The notes beneath the pieces are model-generated. The model was not told where the DNA came from and ran no database searches. It worked only from the letters and a program-made list of their open reading frames with translations. Made by a program: the position numbers and the translations under genes. A stretch of 64,000 bases of DNA, taken from the NCBI GenBank assembly GCA_023846275.1, contig JAIUJO010000157.1, positions 832,983 through 896,982 on the forward strand, written 5' to 3'. Shown piece after piece: positions 13,448 through 25,908 of this stretch. This stretch comes from Vanilla planifolia (lineage: Eukaryota; Streptophyta; Magnoliopsida; Asparagales; Orchidaceae). How positions within the stretch are numbered: position 1 is the stretch's first letter; the number at the start of each line of letters is the position of its first letter.

Positions 13448-15683
13448 TGGTAAGGTTGCACTTGTGTTTATTGAGGCAAGCTTTAAATTTTTAGTATTTT
13501 GTTTTAATGGGATTGTTTAGTGGGGAAAAGGCTTAATTGTAAAGAACATACCATTCACTATTTAAGATTTTGAATAAGTGATTTTCAAACCATCTTCGAG
13601 AATTTTGTAAGTTTCAAAATTTTAAGGCATACACATTACATTTGAAAAGGTTTTATTTATATTATAAAATAGAATTTTATTTTATTAATTATTAATTATA
13701 AGATATAGTTTGCTATTCAAATTTCTTCAAATCCAACTTGAACTATTCCTTCATTTTGGAAACATGAGATTCCATTTTTAAATCAATTTGACTTTTGAAA
13801 TCCTACTTAGTCATCAAAATTTTTTCAATCTATTTCTTGATTTAAGAAACATAAAAGATTCCATTTTTTGGGTCTTTTAGTCCTTTTTCTAGGTTAAACC
13901 TACATATCCATCTATTACAAATTTCATGCTAACTCAATTATTAATTTTTTTAAAATTATTTAAAAAAATTAATTTTGTTAAAATTTTCATAATTAAAAAT
14001 GAAAACAATATCTTAAACAACATCCCAAGTATGTGCTCTAGCTCAAAGTTCATGGGTTAAGAAAGCTTGAATGAGTATTCTCAAACATTTTCTAAGGAAA
14101 CATGAGGAATGAATTCAAGTTGAGCTTGATCTTTGCCATTGTGCATTTTGAACCTGGCGAGGGTATGGCAAAGGATCAAGCTCCACTAATTAGGAATGAA
14201 AATTTGTTAGGTTAGACCCATTAGCATGATAAGCTCATAAGCATACTAGTGTCTAGACTTGTGAAATCCTAGAATCATAAGATAGGAGTTAGCCCATGAT
14301 TTAGCTTGCATTATCATCCACAAAAGATATTAAAAAGTTAGAAACGTCCTCATCACCTATAATGTGGGACAAAAGTTCTTTAGCATATAAACACCTAAAT
14401 TATAGGCAAATTCTCTCATCTAATCCTTGATGAGATAGCTATAATCACGTTGCCTATAGCTTTGCATTATTGCTATAACAAATGATAAAAATCAAATCCA
14501 ACTTAATTGGATAGCCCTAATAGTTTCCTCCTTTTGAAATATCTATCCTTCAATTTGATATCCTAAACAACTCCATTTTGAAATCTATATTTGAGATTAT
14601 TCTTGTGTTTACCATTGAGTTATCGAACAATCCAAAACTCATCAAACTTGATGGGATCGCATAGATGTAATCCATGTTGATCTATCATCTGTAGCTCACC
14701 ATCTTTAATAGGCCTTGAACTATTTTTCTTGAACATCTTGAATCGAATCCCTTGGCAACCATCGATATCCTTTAATAGCTAATGAACTAGCTATTATTTG
14801 AGCCATCGTGTTAACCATTTTGAAATAAGCATTATAACCTTTTATAAAAAAAACAATATTATATCCCCTTCGTAGCAAATTTTTAAATAATGTTTTTTGA
14901 CTTTTTACTATATGTGACAAAAAAGTTTCTATATAATCTTAACATATTCATGAAATAACTAAAGAACCTAAAGAAAAAATTTAAGATGTCAATCATCCTC
15001 TACTAGCACAACATTTTTCGAGTAGCGCTTATAGCTTACTATTACTCAAAATTAAAAATTTTTCAAGTTATCCCAAATCTTCGAAGCTTTCATTTTCTTA
15101 ATTTTCAGTAAAAATGTAAGCTCTTCATGCACTTTTCTATTCATTTTCAAGTATGAGAAATATTGCAATTTTTTATTAGAAATTTATTTCTTCATATATT
15201 TTTGTATTACCTTTTTTGTGTAGGTGGCCTAACTTTTATGAATCCCCAAGATTGGTTTGATCTCTTACAAAACTTAGTTGGGGTCATCTCACATCATAGT
15301 TGGAACTTCAAAAGCAAATAAGTTTGAGGCAAGCTAGAAGAAAAAACGTCAAGTACATTAGAGATGAACTATAAGACAAAACCTTAAGTTACATAGCTAT
15401 TTAGTAGCGGAGCACTTTTAGACTATGTTTTTGATTGTTGATGTAGCTTTTAGTTTGAAAAGAATCACCTAAAATATTTTGAAGTACCATTTCAACTTTT
15501 TTTTATTTTCTTTTTTATTAAAAAAATTACAACTTAATATATTAGAAATTATTATTTTCTATAAATATAGATTGCTTTATAAAGAATTTTTTAAAAATAA
15601 ATTTTATAAAAAATTTGCAAGAATATTTTAAAACCATTAATTCAACCCATTATTTAAAAATTTAACATACTCATTTTACTTCA
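13448..15683 (+). repeat. 3' LTR of copia relic I (~2.2 kb)
   Basis: Starts TGGTAAGGTTGC after the polypurine tract and ends ...CTTCA before the satellite resumes with CATTATCATACAATTT. It aligns over its whole length with 25909-28091 of relic II: GATTGTTTAG (13511), GAAACATAAAAGATTCCATT (13846), CATTAGCATGATAAGCTCA-like (14219), CTTGATGAGATAGCTATAATC-like (14423), AGATGAACTATAAG (15362) and GAAGTACCATTTCAA (15480) all recur at the same offset of about 12.4 kb. Compared with its own 5' LTR it is strongly diverged, so the insertion is ancient. Minus-strand open frame 14720-14920 inside it is chance. Confidence 0.75.
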
Positions 15684-18600
15684 CATTATCATACAATTTG
15701 TATTGTTTCTATAAATTTTTATTTTGATTTCATTATATTACTATGGAACTCCAAATCTCATCTCATGTGACCTTTACATCGCTTTAATTTGGTGATATTA
15801 TACCAATTCAGTTTGTCTTATTTAAATTTCAATATATATACTTAATATTAAAAGAATAATTTATTTTTATTTATGCTTGTTTATTGTACTGATTTGATAT
15901 AATCGCAAGTGAGGTAGGTTATGTTAAAGCAAAAGTTGCCATAGTTTTCTTGATGAGCTCCTTCTCATATAGCTTATCTTATTTCTTCAAATATTTGAAT
16001 TTGAATTTCTTTTATTACTATGACACTTTAATAGTCCTCTCAAGTGTCCTTTTACATCAATATTTTTTGGCTATATTACATAGGTTAAATTTATCTTATT
16101 TTAGTTATTTTTCTTATTTATAGAGCATTAATATAATAATGTATTATTATTTATGCTCTCTTATATTAGTAATTGTGAAAATTTAATAAAAAGTCTGATA
16201 GAGATAAAGTAATGGTCTTAGACATATATTAACAAGCTTTATAAAAATAAATATATATTTTTTAGATATTTTATTTTCTATTGTTTTGGCCTTCTTTATG
16301 AGGAATTTTGATTAAAACCTAATTTGGAGATTGATCACATTGTACTCAATCTACTTAGCATCCTAAATGTAGTTTTCCTCGATTCTTTGCTATTTTCTTT
16401 AGTTTTTTTTTACTTTGATTTGATCATTTTACTAAGAGACTCCAACTCTTCCCATGTGAACTTAAAAATGCATTGATTCAGTTATATTGAATTGCTTTAA
16501 TTTATTTCATTTTATATTTATTATTAATTATTTCATTATTAATGTAATAATTTATAATTATTTATAATTTTTTACATTTTAATTTTTAATAATTTATAAA
16601 AAGGACTGATTGAGTCAAAACAAACATCATTGTCTTATTCTTAAGAACCTCTACCTATCTAAATTTTTGCATTTATATTTTTAAGTGCATTCTTTAGGGT
16701 TTTGGTGTAGCTTAAGGACATGTGAATTTGTACTTGATTTAAAGATTGAGGATGTTATTATTGATCACTATAGTATCTAGGAATGTTCCTTTCTCTTATG
16801 GTTTTTCATTTCTTGTAATTTTTGTTATATTATTGTTTAATATTAACTTGCTTCTTTAGTGACCATTACATTGCTTTGATTTATTTATGCTACATTACCT
16901 CAAGTCATTTTATTTTAGCTTTAATATATATCTTCCTCACAATAAAGCTAAATGACTTTTTATCGAGATGAAAAAAACTTCATTGAACTTCTATTAAGAA
17001 GCTTAATCAATTTAAATATTGATTTCTATATTTTTTTAAGTATTTTATTTTTATCAATTTTGTTGGACTTTGAGAGAGATTTTGATTCATTCATGATTTA
17101 ATGATTGAGGATATTATGCTTTATCTCCTTAATATCTTGGTGTGCACATTATTACATAAATTATCACAAATTTTCAAATTTCTCTCTTTTATTTTATTTA
17201 TGACTATAAAACTCAATTTCTACTCATGTGTGAGAACTTTATCATTTCACTTTCGTTATATTATGTTGCTTTAATTTTTCCAAATTTAGCTTAGTAATAT
17301 ACAAAATGAAAATTAAAAAAAATTATTTATTACAACCTATGCACATTTAATTAAGAAAGTCATAATAAGCAAAAATGTGATCCTGTTGAGATAAAACTAA
17401 TATCATTAGGGTTATCTTGATGAGCTCTATCACGCTAAATATTCCTTTACATTTTTTAAAAACTTTCATTTTCTAAGGTTTTCTCCATTCCTAATTACTT
17501 TATTTTTTTTAATTCATACCTAATTTGACCCTTGAGCATATTACACTCAACCTCCTCAATATATTGGAATTCAATTATGATATATATTTATTCATTGTTA
17601 CATTTTTAAATGTTTTATTCTCTAGATCTTTGGAATGTTTTATGTGAAATTTTAATTTGTAAGTAATTTCAAGATATAGAATACTTTTTTAATCTCCATA
17701 GTATCTTAGAATATAACTTTTCAATACAATTTATCGAATGCCTTCAAAATTTTTATTTCAATTTAGTGATGTTATTATGATACTATATTTCTTCTCTCAT
17801 GTAACTTTTATGTCACATTGATATAATTAGGTTGCATTACTTTCATTCATCTAATTTCAGTTTTAATATATATTTAGCTAATGTTTAAATAATGATTTCA
17901 TGTTATTTAATCTTATTTATTTTAGGAATTCAAATTAATTGAAAATGGTGTACGATAAGAATGAAACAAATGTTGATTGATTGTTGTTAATAAGCACTAT
18001 CTAATTAAATAACTAATTTTTTTATATATTTGGAAATAGCTTTTTTTTATTGTTTTGACACACTTTATGAGATATTTTAATTTGCACATAATTTAATGAT
18101 TAAGAATGTTGCACTCGATCTCCTTATTATCTTGGAGTAATCCTTTTTAGCAATATATGTATTTTTTCTCCAATTTGCTTGTTTTTAATTTTTCTTGATA
18201 TTTTGAAAAGTTAAATCTTTCTTCATTTGATCTCTATTCATTTTTATTTTGTTATATTTCATTGTTTCAATTTATCTCATTTTTTACTTTCATATATATA
18301 TAAATATATATATACATATTTATAAAATATTTAATATTATTCATATAATTTTTTTTATTCTAATAATTCTAAATGACCTATGTTAATGACATAGTAAACA
18401 TCATTATACACATTTCAAAGAGATTCATCAAACTTAATATTTATTTCTATGTTTTTCAATATTTTATTTTCCTTTTTTTTGCATGCATTAAGCAACTTTT
18501 TGATTTCCACGTAATTTGATGATCAAGGATGTTACATTTGCTCTTCCTTGCATCTTGGAATGGAACATTCATGTCCAATTTGCATAAATTTTATTTTAAT

Positions 18601-19900
18601 TTTTAGCTCTAAAGTTAATGTACTACTAGCAAACTCAAAAACTCATCTCATGTAAGAATTACATCACTTTGATTGGGTAATATTAAATTGGCTTGGTTTA
18701 TATCTTTTCAAATTTAAAACATATTAATGTAATTAAGAATGTAATCTAATCAAGTGGAACAAAAGGTCTTCGTACTCATCCTGATGAGCTCTCTCAAACT
18801 AAAAAGCTCAATTTAATAATTTTAAATTTTGAAATTTGTAACCATTTTTGGTGCTTTATGAGTCATTTCTAATTATACCAGATTTAACGATGGAAGATAT
18901 CACACTTGAGCATTTTTAAAATCTTGGAATACAACCTTTGTACACAAGGTATTTCATTTGTTCAAATGTTTTGCATTAATTATGTTATATTTAAATAGAA
19001 TTCTAATTCTTTTGTCAGTTAGCCTCTAAATCACTTATATTTAGTTATATTACATAAAATTATCTTATTTTAGTTTTGCTAAATATTTAGTTAAAATTTA
19101 AATAAAAATTATTTTTCATGATTAATTTTGTAATTAAGAATAATTTGAGGAAAAGTTTGACTATGACAAGACAATTTTTTAAGAGTAGTCTCAACAAGCT
19201 CTCTCCATTAAATTTTAATTCATGCTTTTAAAATATCTTATTTTCTTTCGTTTTTTCCTCTATTTATAGGTCAGATGGATTCATGTCTTATCTAATGCGA
19301 AAGGATATTACAATGGATCTTATTAGTCAGCTTTCCAATATAGTTTATCTAATTTTTCCAATTTCTCACATTGATCTCCTTATTTTACTAAATAATTGTA
19401 TATCTTCTATTTTTAAGCCTTTATATCAACTTGATTTGGTTTTATTACATTGCTTTAGTTAATATTTTCTAGTTTTATTTTATTTTTTAATAAATATTTA
19501 AAAACTATTATGATGTTATTTATACTTTTTGCTTTTTCTATTAATTGTTTAATTTCTATATTAAATTAAAGATTTATTCCATTATTTTTTAAATTTTTAA
19601 ATTTCAAGGATTTTAGCATGTTTTATAGATATTTGGATTTGTATCTAATTCGAAGATCCATAATATAACATTCAATAAGCTTAGCATTGTACAATGTAAT
19701 GTTTACACATAATTTCCATCATGTTTTTTTTTTACTTTTTGTTCATTTTATTCTATTAGTTTATCTCATTTTAAATTTAAAATATATAAATACAATAATT
19801 TTGTTATTATTTAAGTTTATTTACTTTTGTAATTCACTACAATTACACATTAGTTTTGATTGAGAATAAACCAAAATAATTGAACACATGTTGATGAGCT
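15684..19900 (+). repeat. Higher-order segment copy A
   Basis: A run of about ten monomers that recurs as a block. Shared idiosyncrasies not found in ordinary monomers include: GTACTGATTTGATAT (15895), matched near 37762; the short monomer with GAGCTCCTTCTCA (15955), matched at 28362 and 37830; a TATA-rich tract (18292), matched at 40168; GATTCATGTCTTATCTAATG (19276), matched near 41199; and TAACATTCAATAAGCTTAG (19667), matched at 41570. The order and spacing of these landmarks are preserved, which separates block duplication from simple monomer similarity. Confidence 0.75.
18292..18319. repeat. TA-rich microsatellite in monomer TATA block
   Basis: Imperfect (AT)n run with TAAA and ACAT interruptions. 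It replaces the TTTAATATATATTTAC block found at this position of the monomer. The homologous place in segment C carries the (TA)n tract at 40168-40189. Confidence 0.75.
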
Positions 19901-22900
19901 CTATCAATTGAAATATATATTTTATTATTTTTTATTATGTTTTTAATACATTTTGGCTTGCTTTACGAGATCTTTCTAATTATAAATGAATTAATTGTTT
20001 AGGTGTTTATATTCGATCTAAATATGTTGCAATGCAACATTTTTGTACAATTTCACTAGTTTCTCAAAATGTTTTACTTTGATTTGGTAACATTATTAAG
20101 TAAATGTAAATCTCAACTAGTATGAGCATTGCATAGATTTGTTTTGATTATAATACATTGCCTCATTTTAAGTCATTTTAAATTAGAAATATATTTACTT
20201 TAATTTTAAAATAATAATTTTTTAATTATTTGTGTTTATTTATTTTTTCTATTCACTGTAATTTGAAATGAGGTCTAGTCAAGAAACTAGATGATGTTGA
20301 AGCACTATCAAATTTAATAATCATTTTTGTATTTTAAAATATTTTTTATACGAGGTTTTACAACTTTTTATGAGACCTTTTTATTTTTACTTGATTTGAT
20401 GGTCGATGATGTTACCATTGATGTCCATAGTATTTTGGAATGCATCTTTCCTATGGAACTATCTTATTTCTTAAAAATTTCTTTTTTTATTTGCTTATAT
20501 TACTATGTGATTTTTAACCTGCTCTCATGTGACCACTACATCACATTGATTTTGTTAAATTAAATTGATTCCATTTATCTCTTTTCAACTTTAATGTATA
20601 TTTACTTAATATTAAAATATTAATTGATTATTCTTTATGCTTTATTTTCTTAGGTTACTCTTAGTAATTTCAAAGATGTTTTGATACATATGAAATCAAT
20701 GTTGTTGCATTTGTCTCAACAAACTCTAACTAACTAAATATATATTTCTCTATATTTAAATATTTTTTGGGAGCTTTGCCATTTTTACAAAGCATTTTTT
20801 TCTATCTTACTTGATGATTAAGGATGCTACCATCATTCATTTTGGTTCATTGAATGTAATTTCTTATAAAATTAATCTCTTTACATTAATTTTTTTACTT
20901 TGATTTTATAATGTTAGTATGTAACACTAAATCACTTATGGTGACCTCAACCTTGCTTTTATTCAATTAGATTATATTATTTCATCTTATCATATTTTAG
21001 CTCTGATATATATTTACATAATAGTAAAAAACTAATTTGTAAATATTTTTTCATATTTACATAGAAAATTCTCAATAATTGCAAACATAGTTTGATTTTG
21101 ATGTAACAAATGTCGTTGCAGTCGTCTCAACAATCAATATCTACTCAAAACTTCATTTCTAAATTTTTACATGTTTCATCTTTTTAGGGTATTGGAATGT
21201 TATACGAGACATTTAGATTTGTACTTGATGTGATGATTCATGGTGTATGACTCAATCTACTTAGTATCTTTGATTTCAACTTTGTTGTATAATTTATTTT
21301 ATTTACTCAAGTTTTTTATTGTCTTTTAACTTGTACATTATTTGATGATTGAAGATGTCACATTTAATCTCTTTAATACCGTAAAATGGAACTTTCTTAT
21401 AGAATTAAACTAATTTCCTTAATTTTCTTCCTTTGATTTGGCAATATTATATATTTTCATTTTTTTTTCAATTTTATTGAATATATATTTACTTAATTAT
21501 AAAAACTAATTAATTATTATTTGCTGTTATCTACTATAATAATTCATAGTAATTCGAAACTAAGTTTTATTGAGATAAATAAATGTAGTTTGGCATATTT
21601 TGGTAAAGTCTATCTAATTATATATTCAATCAACAATTTTTAAAAGCTTAATCTTCTTTATTTTTTGCTTATTTTGTGCGACATTTTGAGTTCTACCTAG
21701 TTTGGTTATCCGGAATGTTGTACTCAATTTCCTTAAATTCTTAGAATGCATCTTTTTAATATAATTTATGTCATTTATTCAAGTATTTTCCTTTTTATTT
21801 AGTTACATTGTTATGTAACTCAAGACCTCCCATGGTGTGGCAATTACATTGCCTTACTTTTGTGATATTTAAAAAATAATTTTTTTTATCTCTTTGATTT
21901 GGTTAGATAACATTAATATATCTCATTTCAACTATAGTATAAATTTACTCAATAATAATAAAACAATTTTTTTGATATTTATGCTTTCTTGATTTGGTTA
22001 TTCATAATAATTCTAGACAAGGTTTGATTAAGATGCAATAAACAACATTGATTTTTCTTAGTAAGCTTCATCTAATTAATTATTCATTAAAATATTTTTA
22101 AATATTTAATTTTCTTTTTTTTCATATGGTATATGAGTGATTTTCTATTTGTACAAGATTTATGGTCAATGATGTTAGAGTTTAATAGAATATCATGGAT
22201 AGTAACTTTCTAATAAAAGTTATCTAATTCTTCTTATTTTTCCAATTGATTTGTTACATCATTATGTAATTTTAAATCTCTTCTTCTGTGGCACTTTAAC
22301 TCTTTTATTTTTTTTATTAAATTGTTAATTTATCTCATTTAATACTTTATATATATTTATTCAATATGGAAATAATAATAAATTATTCCATATGGTTGTT
22401 TACCTGGGTAATTTACAGTAATTCCAAGCGATCTATGGACAAAATGTAACAAATAGGGTTGGATTCATTTCATCTAGATTTCCTTAATTTATTATTTAAA
22501 TTTGTATTTTTATATTCTTCATTATTAACAACTTTTACATGTACTACAAGACATTTTGGTACGTAATTTACTTGGTTGTCAAGGTTGTTATACTCTACCG
22601 CTTAAGTGTATTGGATTGTAGTTTACTCATACTATTATCTCATTTTTTTCAAATGTTTTACTTTAATTATTCATATTACTATATAACTCTAAATCTCGTT
22701 TTAGTGTGACCATCATGTTGCTTTGATTTGTCTAGATTTCATTTATGCATTTTATCTTGTTTTAGTTTTAATAAAATATTACTTATTATTAAAAGTTTTA
22801 TTTGTTACAATTTGTGCTTATTACGAAAGGTAATTCAGTGGTTTTTAACAATGTTTGATGGTGATGAAACAAACATTATTGTACTCAACTCAATAAGCCC

Positions 22901-24480
22901 TACCAAAGTAAATAATCATTTTCAACATTTTAAAAAATTCTATTTGAAGTATTTTGGAAGACTTTGTGAAACATCTAAAATAAAACCTTATTTCACATTA
23001 AGGATGTTATATTTGATCTCCTTAGGATCATTGAAAGCAACTTTCCAATAATATATCTCCTTTCTCTAAATTGTCCACTTTTATTTTGAAATATTTCTTT
23101 GTAAATAAAAATCACTTTGTGACCAGTAAATCTCTTTGCCTTTCTTAGATTTCATTACTTTAGTTAATCTTATTCTAGTTTTATTACATATTTAATTAAA
23201 ATTTAAACAATAACATATTAATGTTTATGCCTCTTAACTTTTGTGATTTCTAATAAATCCAAATGTTGTTCGATAGGGAGATAACAAACATTATTGGACA
23301 CATCTCAATGAGTTTTATCCCATTAAATATTAAATTTTATTGATTTAAATATTTTATTTTATATTGTTTTTGAAGATTCGTTTGAGATTTTAATTCATAA
23401 TCATTTAACTATGAAGAATGTTACACTTGATCTTATTTTAGAGAACAACATTCATAAACAATTTATAACATTTTTTTGGAAAAATTTATTTTGTTCATTA
23501 TATTACTATGCAACTTAAAATCTTTTATTATGTCACCATTACATTGTTTTGCTTTAATTCTCTTACATTGCTTTAATTTTGCTCAATTCCACAAAATAAA
23601 TTTTTAAAAAATTTTAAATATTTTATTTTCCAAGATTTAAGAATTCTTTGCTGCACATTTTGATTCATACATGATTTGATAATCATGAATATTCACTCAA
23701 TGCCTTCAGTATCATGGAGCATATGTTTCTTATAAAGTTTTTTTCGTTTCTTTAAATTTGTCCTTTAATTTGGTTATGTTAAAATGGAACTCTAATTCTT
23801 TTTCAATGTGACCTTTACCTTAGTAAGATTTCGTTGCACAAAATTACTAAATTTTTTCTCATTTTCAACAATAATATATTTTTACTTAAAATTAAGGAAA
23901 TAATTTTTTATTATTAATGTTTTTTATTATTGTAATTCATAGTAAGTTCAAACAATATCTAATAAATATGATACTAAAGCCATTGGACACATCTCGAAGA
24001 GGCCTTTATACTAAATATACTTTTATATATTTTTAAATATTTTAGTTTCAAATATTTTGGCATGTTTTTTGAGATATTTTGATTTATACTTGCTTTAAAG
24101 ATTAAAGATATTATCTTGAGATTCTTACTGTCTTGGAATACATCTATAAAATTTTTATCATTTCTTTTAAATTTTTTGTTATACAGCTCTAAATCTCCTA
24201 TCACATGTTCTTTTAATTTCTTTGACTTTGATATACTACACTATTTTAATTTATCTTATTTTAAAATTAGCAAATATTTTCTAAATAATAAAAAATAAAT
24301 TATTGTTAATTGTGTACATTTATTTTTCTACAATTTTATTAAGCTTATTTGAATTAAATATTTATTTTTATATTTTTAAATATTTTAAGGTTTACATATT
24401 CTTCAAATTTTTTAATCATATATGATTGGTAATTAAGAGGGTTCCACTTCATAACCTTGATAATTTTTAATGGAACTTTT

Positions 24481-25395
24481 TGTAAGGTTGGCTTTGTATT
24501 TTTTCAATCAAGCCTTAAATGTTTAATATTTATTTCTATTAGGCTTATTTACTGTGAAACAAGTTTACCTATAAAGAATACATCATGCATTTTTATGATG
24601 GTGAATTTGTCGTCTTGAAAGTACTTTGGATTGTTTAGTAAGCCTTAAGGTTTGAAGACATGCACATCAAATATGAAAATATTTTCTTTTTATTTTGAAA
24701 TATAGTATTAAGTTATTTATTATTAATTGTAAGATATACTTCTCCATCATAATAATTTAAATGCCACCTAAAGAGTTTTATGATATTTGACATGCAGGAT
24801 TTCATTATTAAATCAACTATACATTTGGAAGCCTATTTAACATTCAAAATTTTCTCAATCTCTTATTTGATGTAAACAACATATAGTATTCCATTTTCTC
24901 AATCATATTCTTATGGAGCAAATTTTATTGGTAGCACCAATGAGTTAGTACTACATAGAATTTTAATAATTATTCCAATTAATTAAAAGTTTTCTAAGCT
25001 TTCATTTTCAAATTTCTCTTCATAATGTTGAGCTCTTTATTCATTTTTTTATTGTAGAACAACTATAAGAAATATTGTATATTTTTATCAAAAATTTATT
25101 AAATGTTGTATTTTTCTTTTTCGTTTGGGTTGGATAGTTTTGCATTTGTAAGAGCATGAGTTAGATTTTAGCTTGTAAGAGATTGAGTCATGTTTGTGCT
25201 TATAAAAGTCTAGCTTATGATTGAAGTTCGAATAGCTAGATGGTTGAAGGGAAATCATAAGCAAAAAACTCAAGTATGTTAGTATTAAACCTTAAAAAAG
25301 CCTCAACTTATAATAGTTTTAGCAAAGGAGTGTTTCATGGCCTCATTATTGGTTGAAAATAGGTTCTAGTTTGGAATGAACCATCCAAATCCTTT
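24481..25395 (+). repeat. 5' LTR of copia relic II, with internal deletion
   Basis: Starts TGTAAGGTTGG. Matches relic I from 9828 to about 10270 (for example AGATGGTGAATTAATGGTC-like at 24597 and GATTTCATTATTAAATC at 24798), then jumps to the equivalent of about 11390 (GGTAGCACCAATGAGTTAGT at 24931 against GGTAAGACCAATGACTTGTG at 11400). The rest aligns with the end of the 3' LTRs (TAGTTTTAGCAAAGGAGTG region near 25315). It abuts gag sequence at about 25396 with no leader. Confidence 0.7.
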
Positions 25396-25896
25396 TTTAA
25401 AAAGTTGAAAAATATTTACAAAGAAAAAATTTAACTTCTATGCTTTGTCATGAAAGAAGAAGAGAAAAAGAAAGTAGAAATACTTTAAACTTCTTATGAA
25501 AAATATTCCATGATTATCGAGATTGCTTGTGTGAAAAAGAAAAATTGCAATTTAAAAGAAAAATTTTATTTTGTTGATCATACAAAATTTCAAACCCTTC
25601 ATATATTTATTTTTCTAATCCTAAAAATATATCTTCTTTTGAACATATGCATGATGTTTCAATTGTTTCATATTTTTTTCATATAAAAAAGGCCATACAA
25701 TAAGAGAATGTCAAAAAAGTTTAAATGAATTTTGTTCAAAAGAAGCTGTTAAATGGGAGATTAAGAATGACATAATGAATGTTACTACTTTACCCAAACT
25801 TGCTTGAGTTCTCAAGATTAGAGAATAGGGAAGTTAATGTAAGGTGTCACTAAAAGATGGAGATTTTGTTGTTAATATCTATAACTTGCCACCATC
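25396..25896 (+). pseudogene. Copia gag C-terminus and pre-protease zinc-knuckle relic
   Basis: Begins with AAAAAGTTGAAAAATATTTA (25400), nearly identical to 13052 in relic I, the lysine-rich gag tail. It continues to a decayed knuckle starting at TGT 25664 and reading KKGHTIREC, then a KWEIKN word where copia polyproteins have a KW-x-P-K word before the protease. This C-x2-C-x3-GHT-x4-C type motif marks the junction to protease in the family; here the second Cys is lost. Within about 200 bp the sequence reaches the polypurine tract, so protease, integrase, reverse transcriptase and RNase H are absent. Stops at several places; not functional. Confidence 0.75.
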
Positions 25897-25908
25897 AAAA
25901 GTTGGAGA

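Larger units (their letters stand above)
9828..15683 (+). mobile_element. Ty1/copia LTR retrotransposon relic I (pol missing)
   Basis: A 5.86-kb block inserted in the satellite just after the monomer word for GCAACTTT and before its CATACAATTT continuation. Order on the plus strand: 5' LTR (9828 to about 11650), decayed gag (11862 to about 13420), polypurine tract (13436-13447), 3' LTR (13448-15683). The two LTR copies share ordered segments such as TTGTTTAG, CATTATTAAATC-like and CTCTTCATAATG-like words, but differ heavily. The reading frame has many stops and shifts, so the element is dead. No protease, integrase or reverse transcriptase trace was seen between the zinc-knuckle region and the polypurine tract. 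The LTR ends and target duplication are eroded here. Copia assignment rests on the UBN2-type gag. Relic II is a close structural match, probably through duplication of the whole region. Confidence 0.8.
15684..24480 (+). repeat. Diverged ~410-bp satellite, array 2
   Basis: Same monomer and orientation as array 1, about 21 copies between copia relics I and II. Anchors: 15910, 16195, 16600, 16945, 17370, 17945, 18370, 18745, 19150, 19855, 20270, 20675, 21085, 21555, 22015, 22425, 22848, 23260 and 23950; the best-preserved run (20270-23260) has spacings of 405-470 bp. Two truncated monomers lie near 17510-17600 and 19540-19650, and one extra partial monomer at about 24000-24330. The stretch 15684 to about 19900 matches 37570-41800 at a constant offset near 21.9 kb, and 15684 to about 18080 matches 28092-30490 at about 12.4 kb. 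The open frames at 20327-20563 and 22728-23051 (107 codons, the longest in the window) read through diverged monomers and show no domain. Confidence 0.85.

Noticed and set aside
22728..23051. 107-codon open frame, the longest in the window
   Set aside because: It crosses monomer boundaries in array 2 and matches neighbouring monomers only as DNA; no recognisable protein feature.
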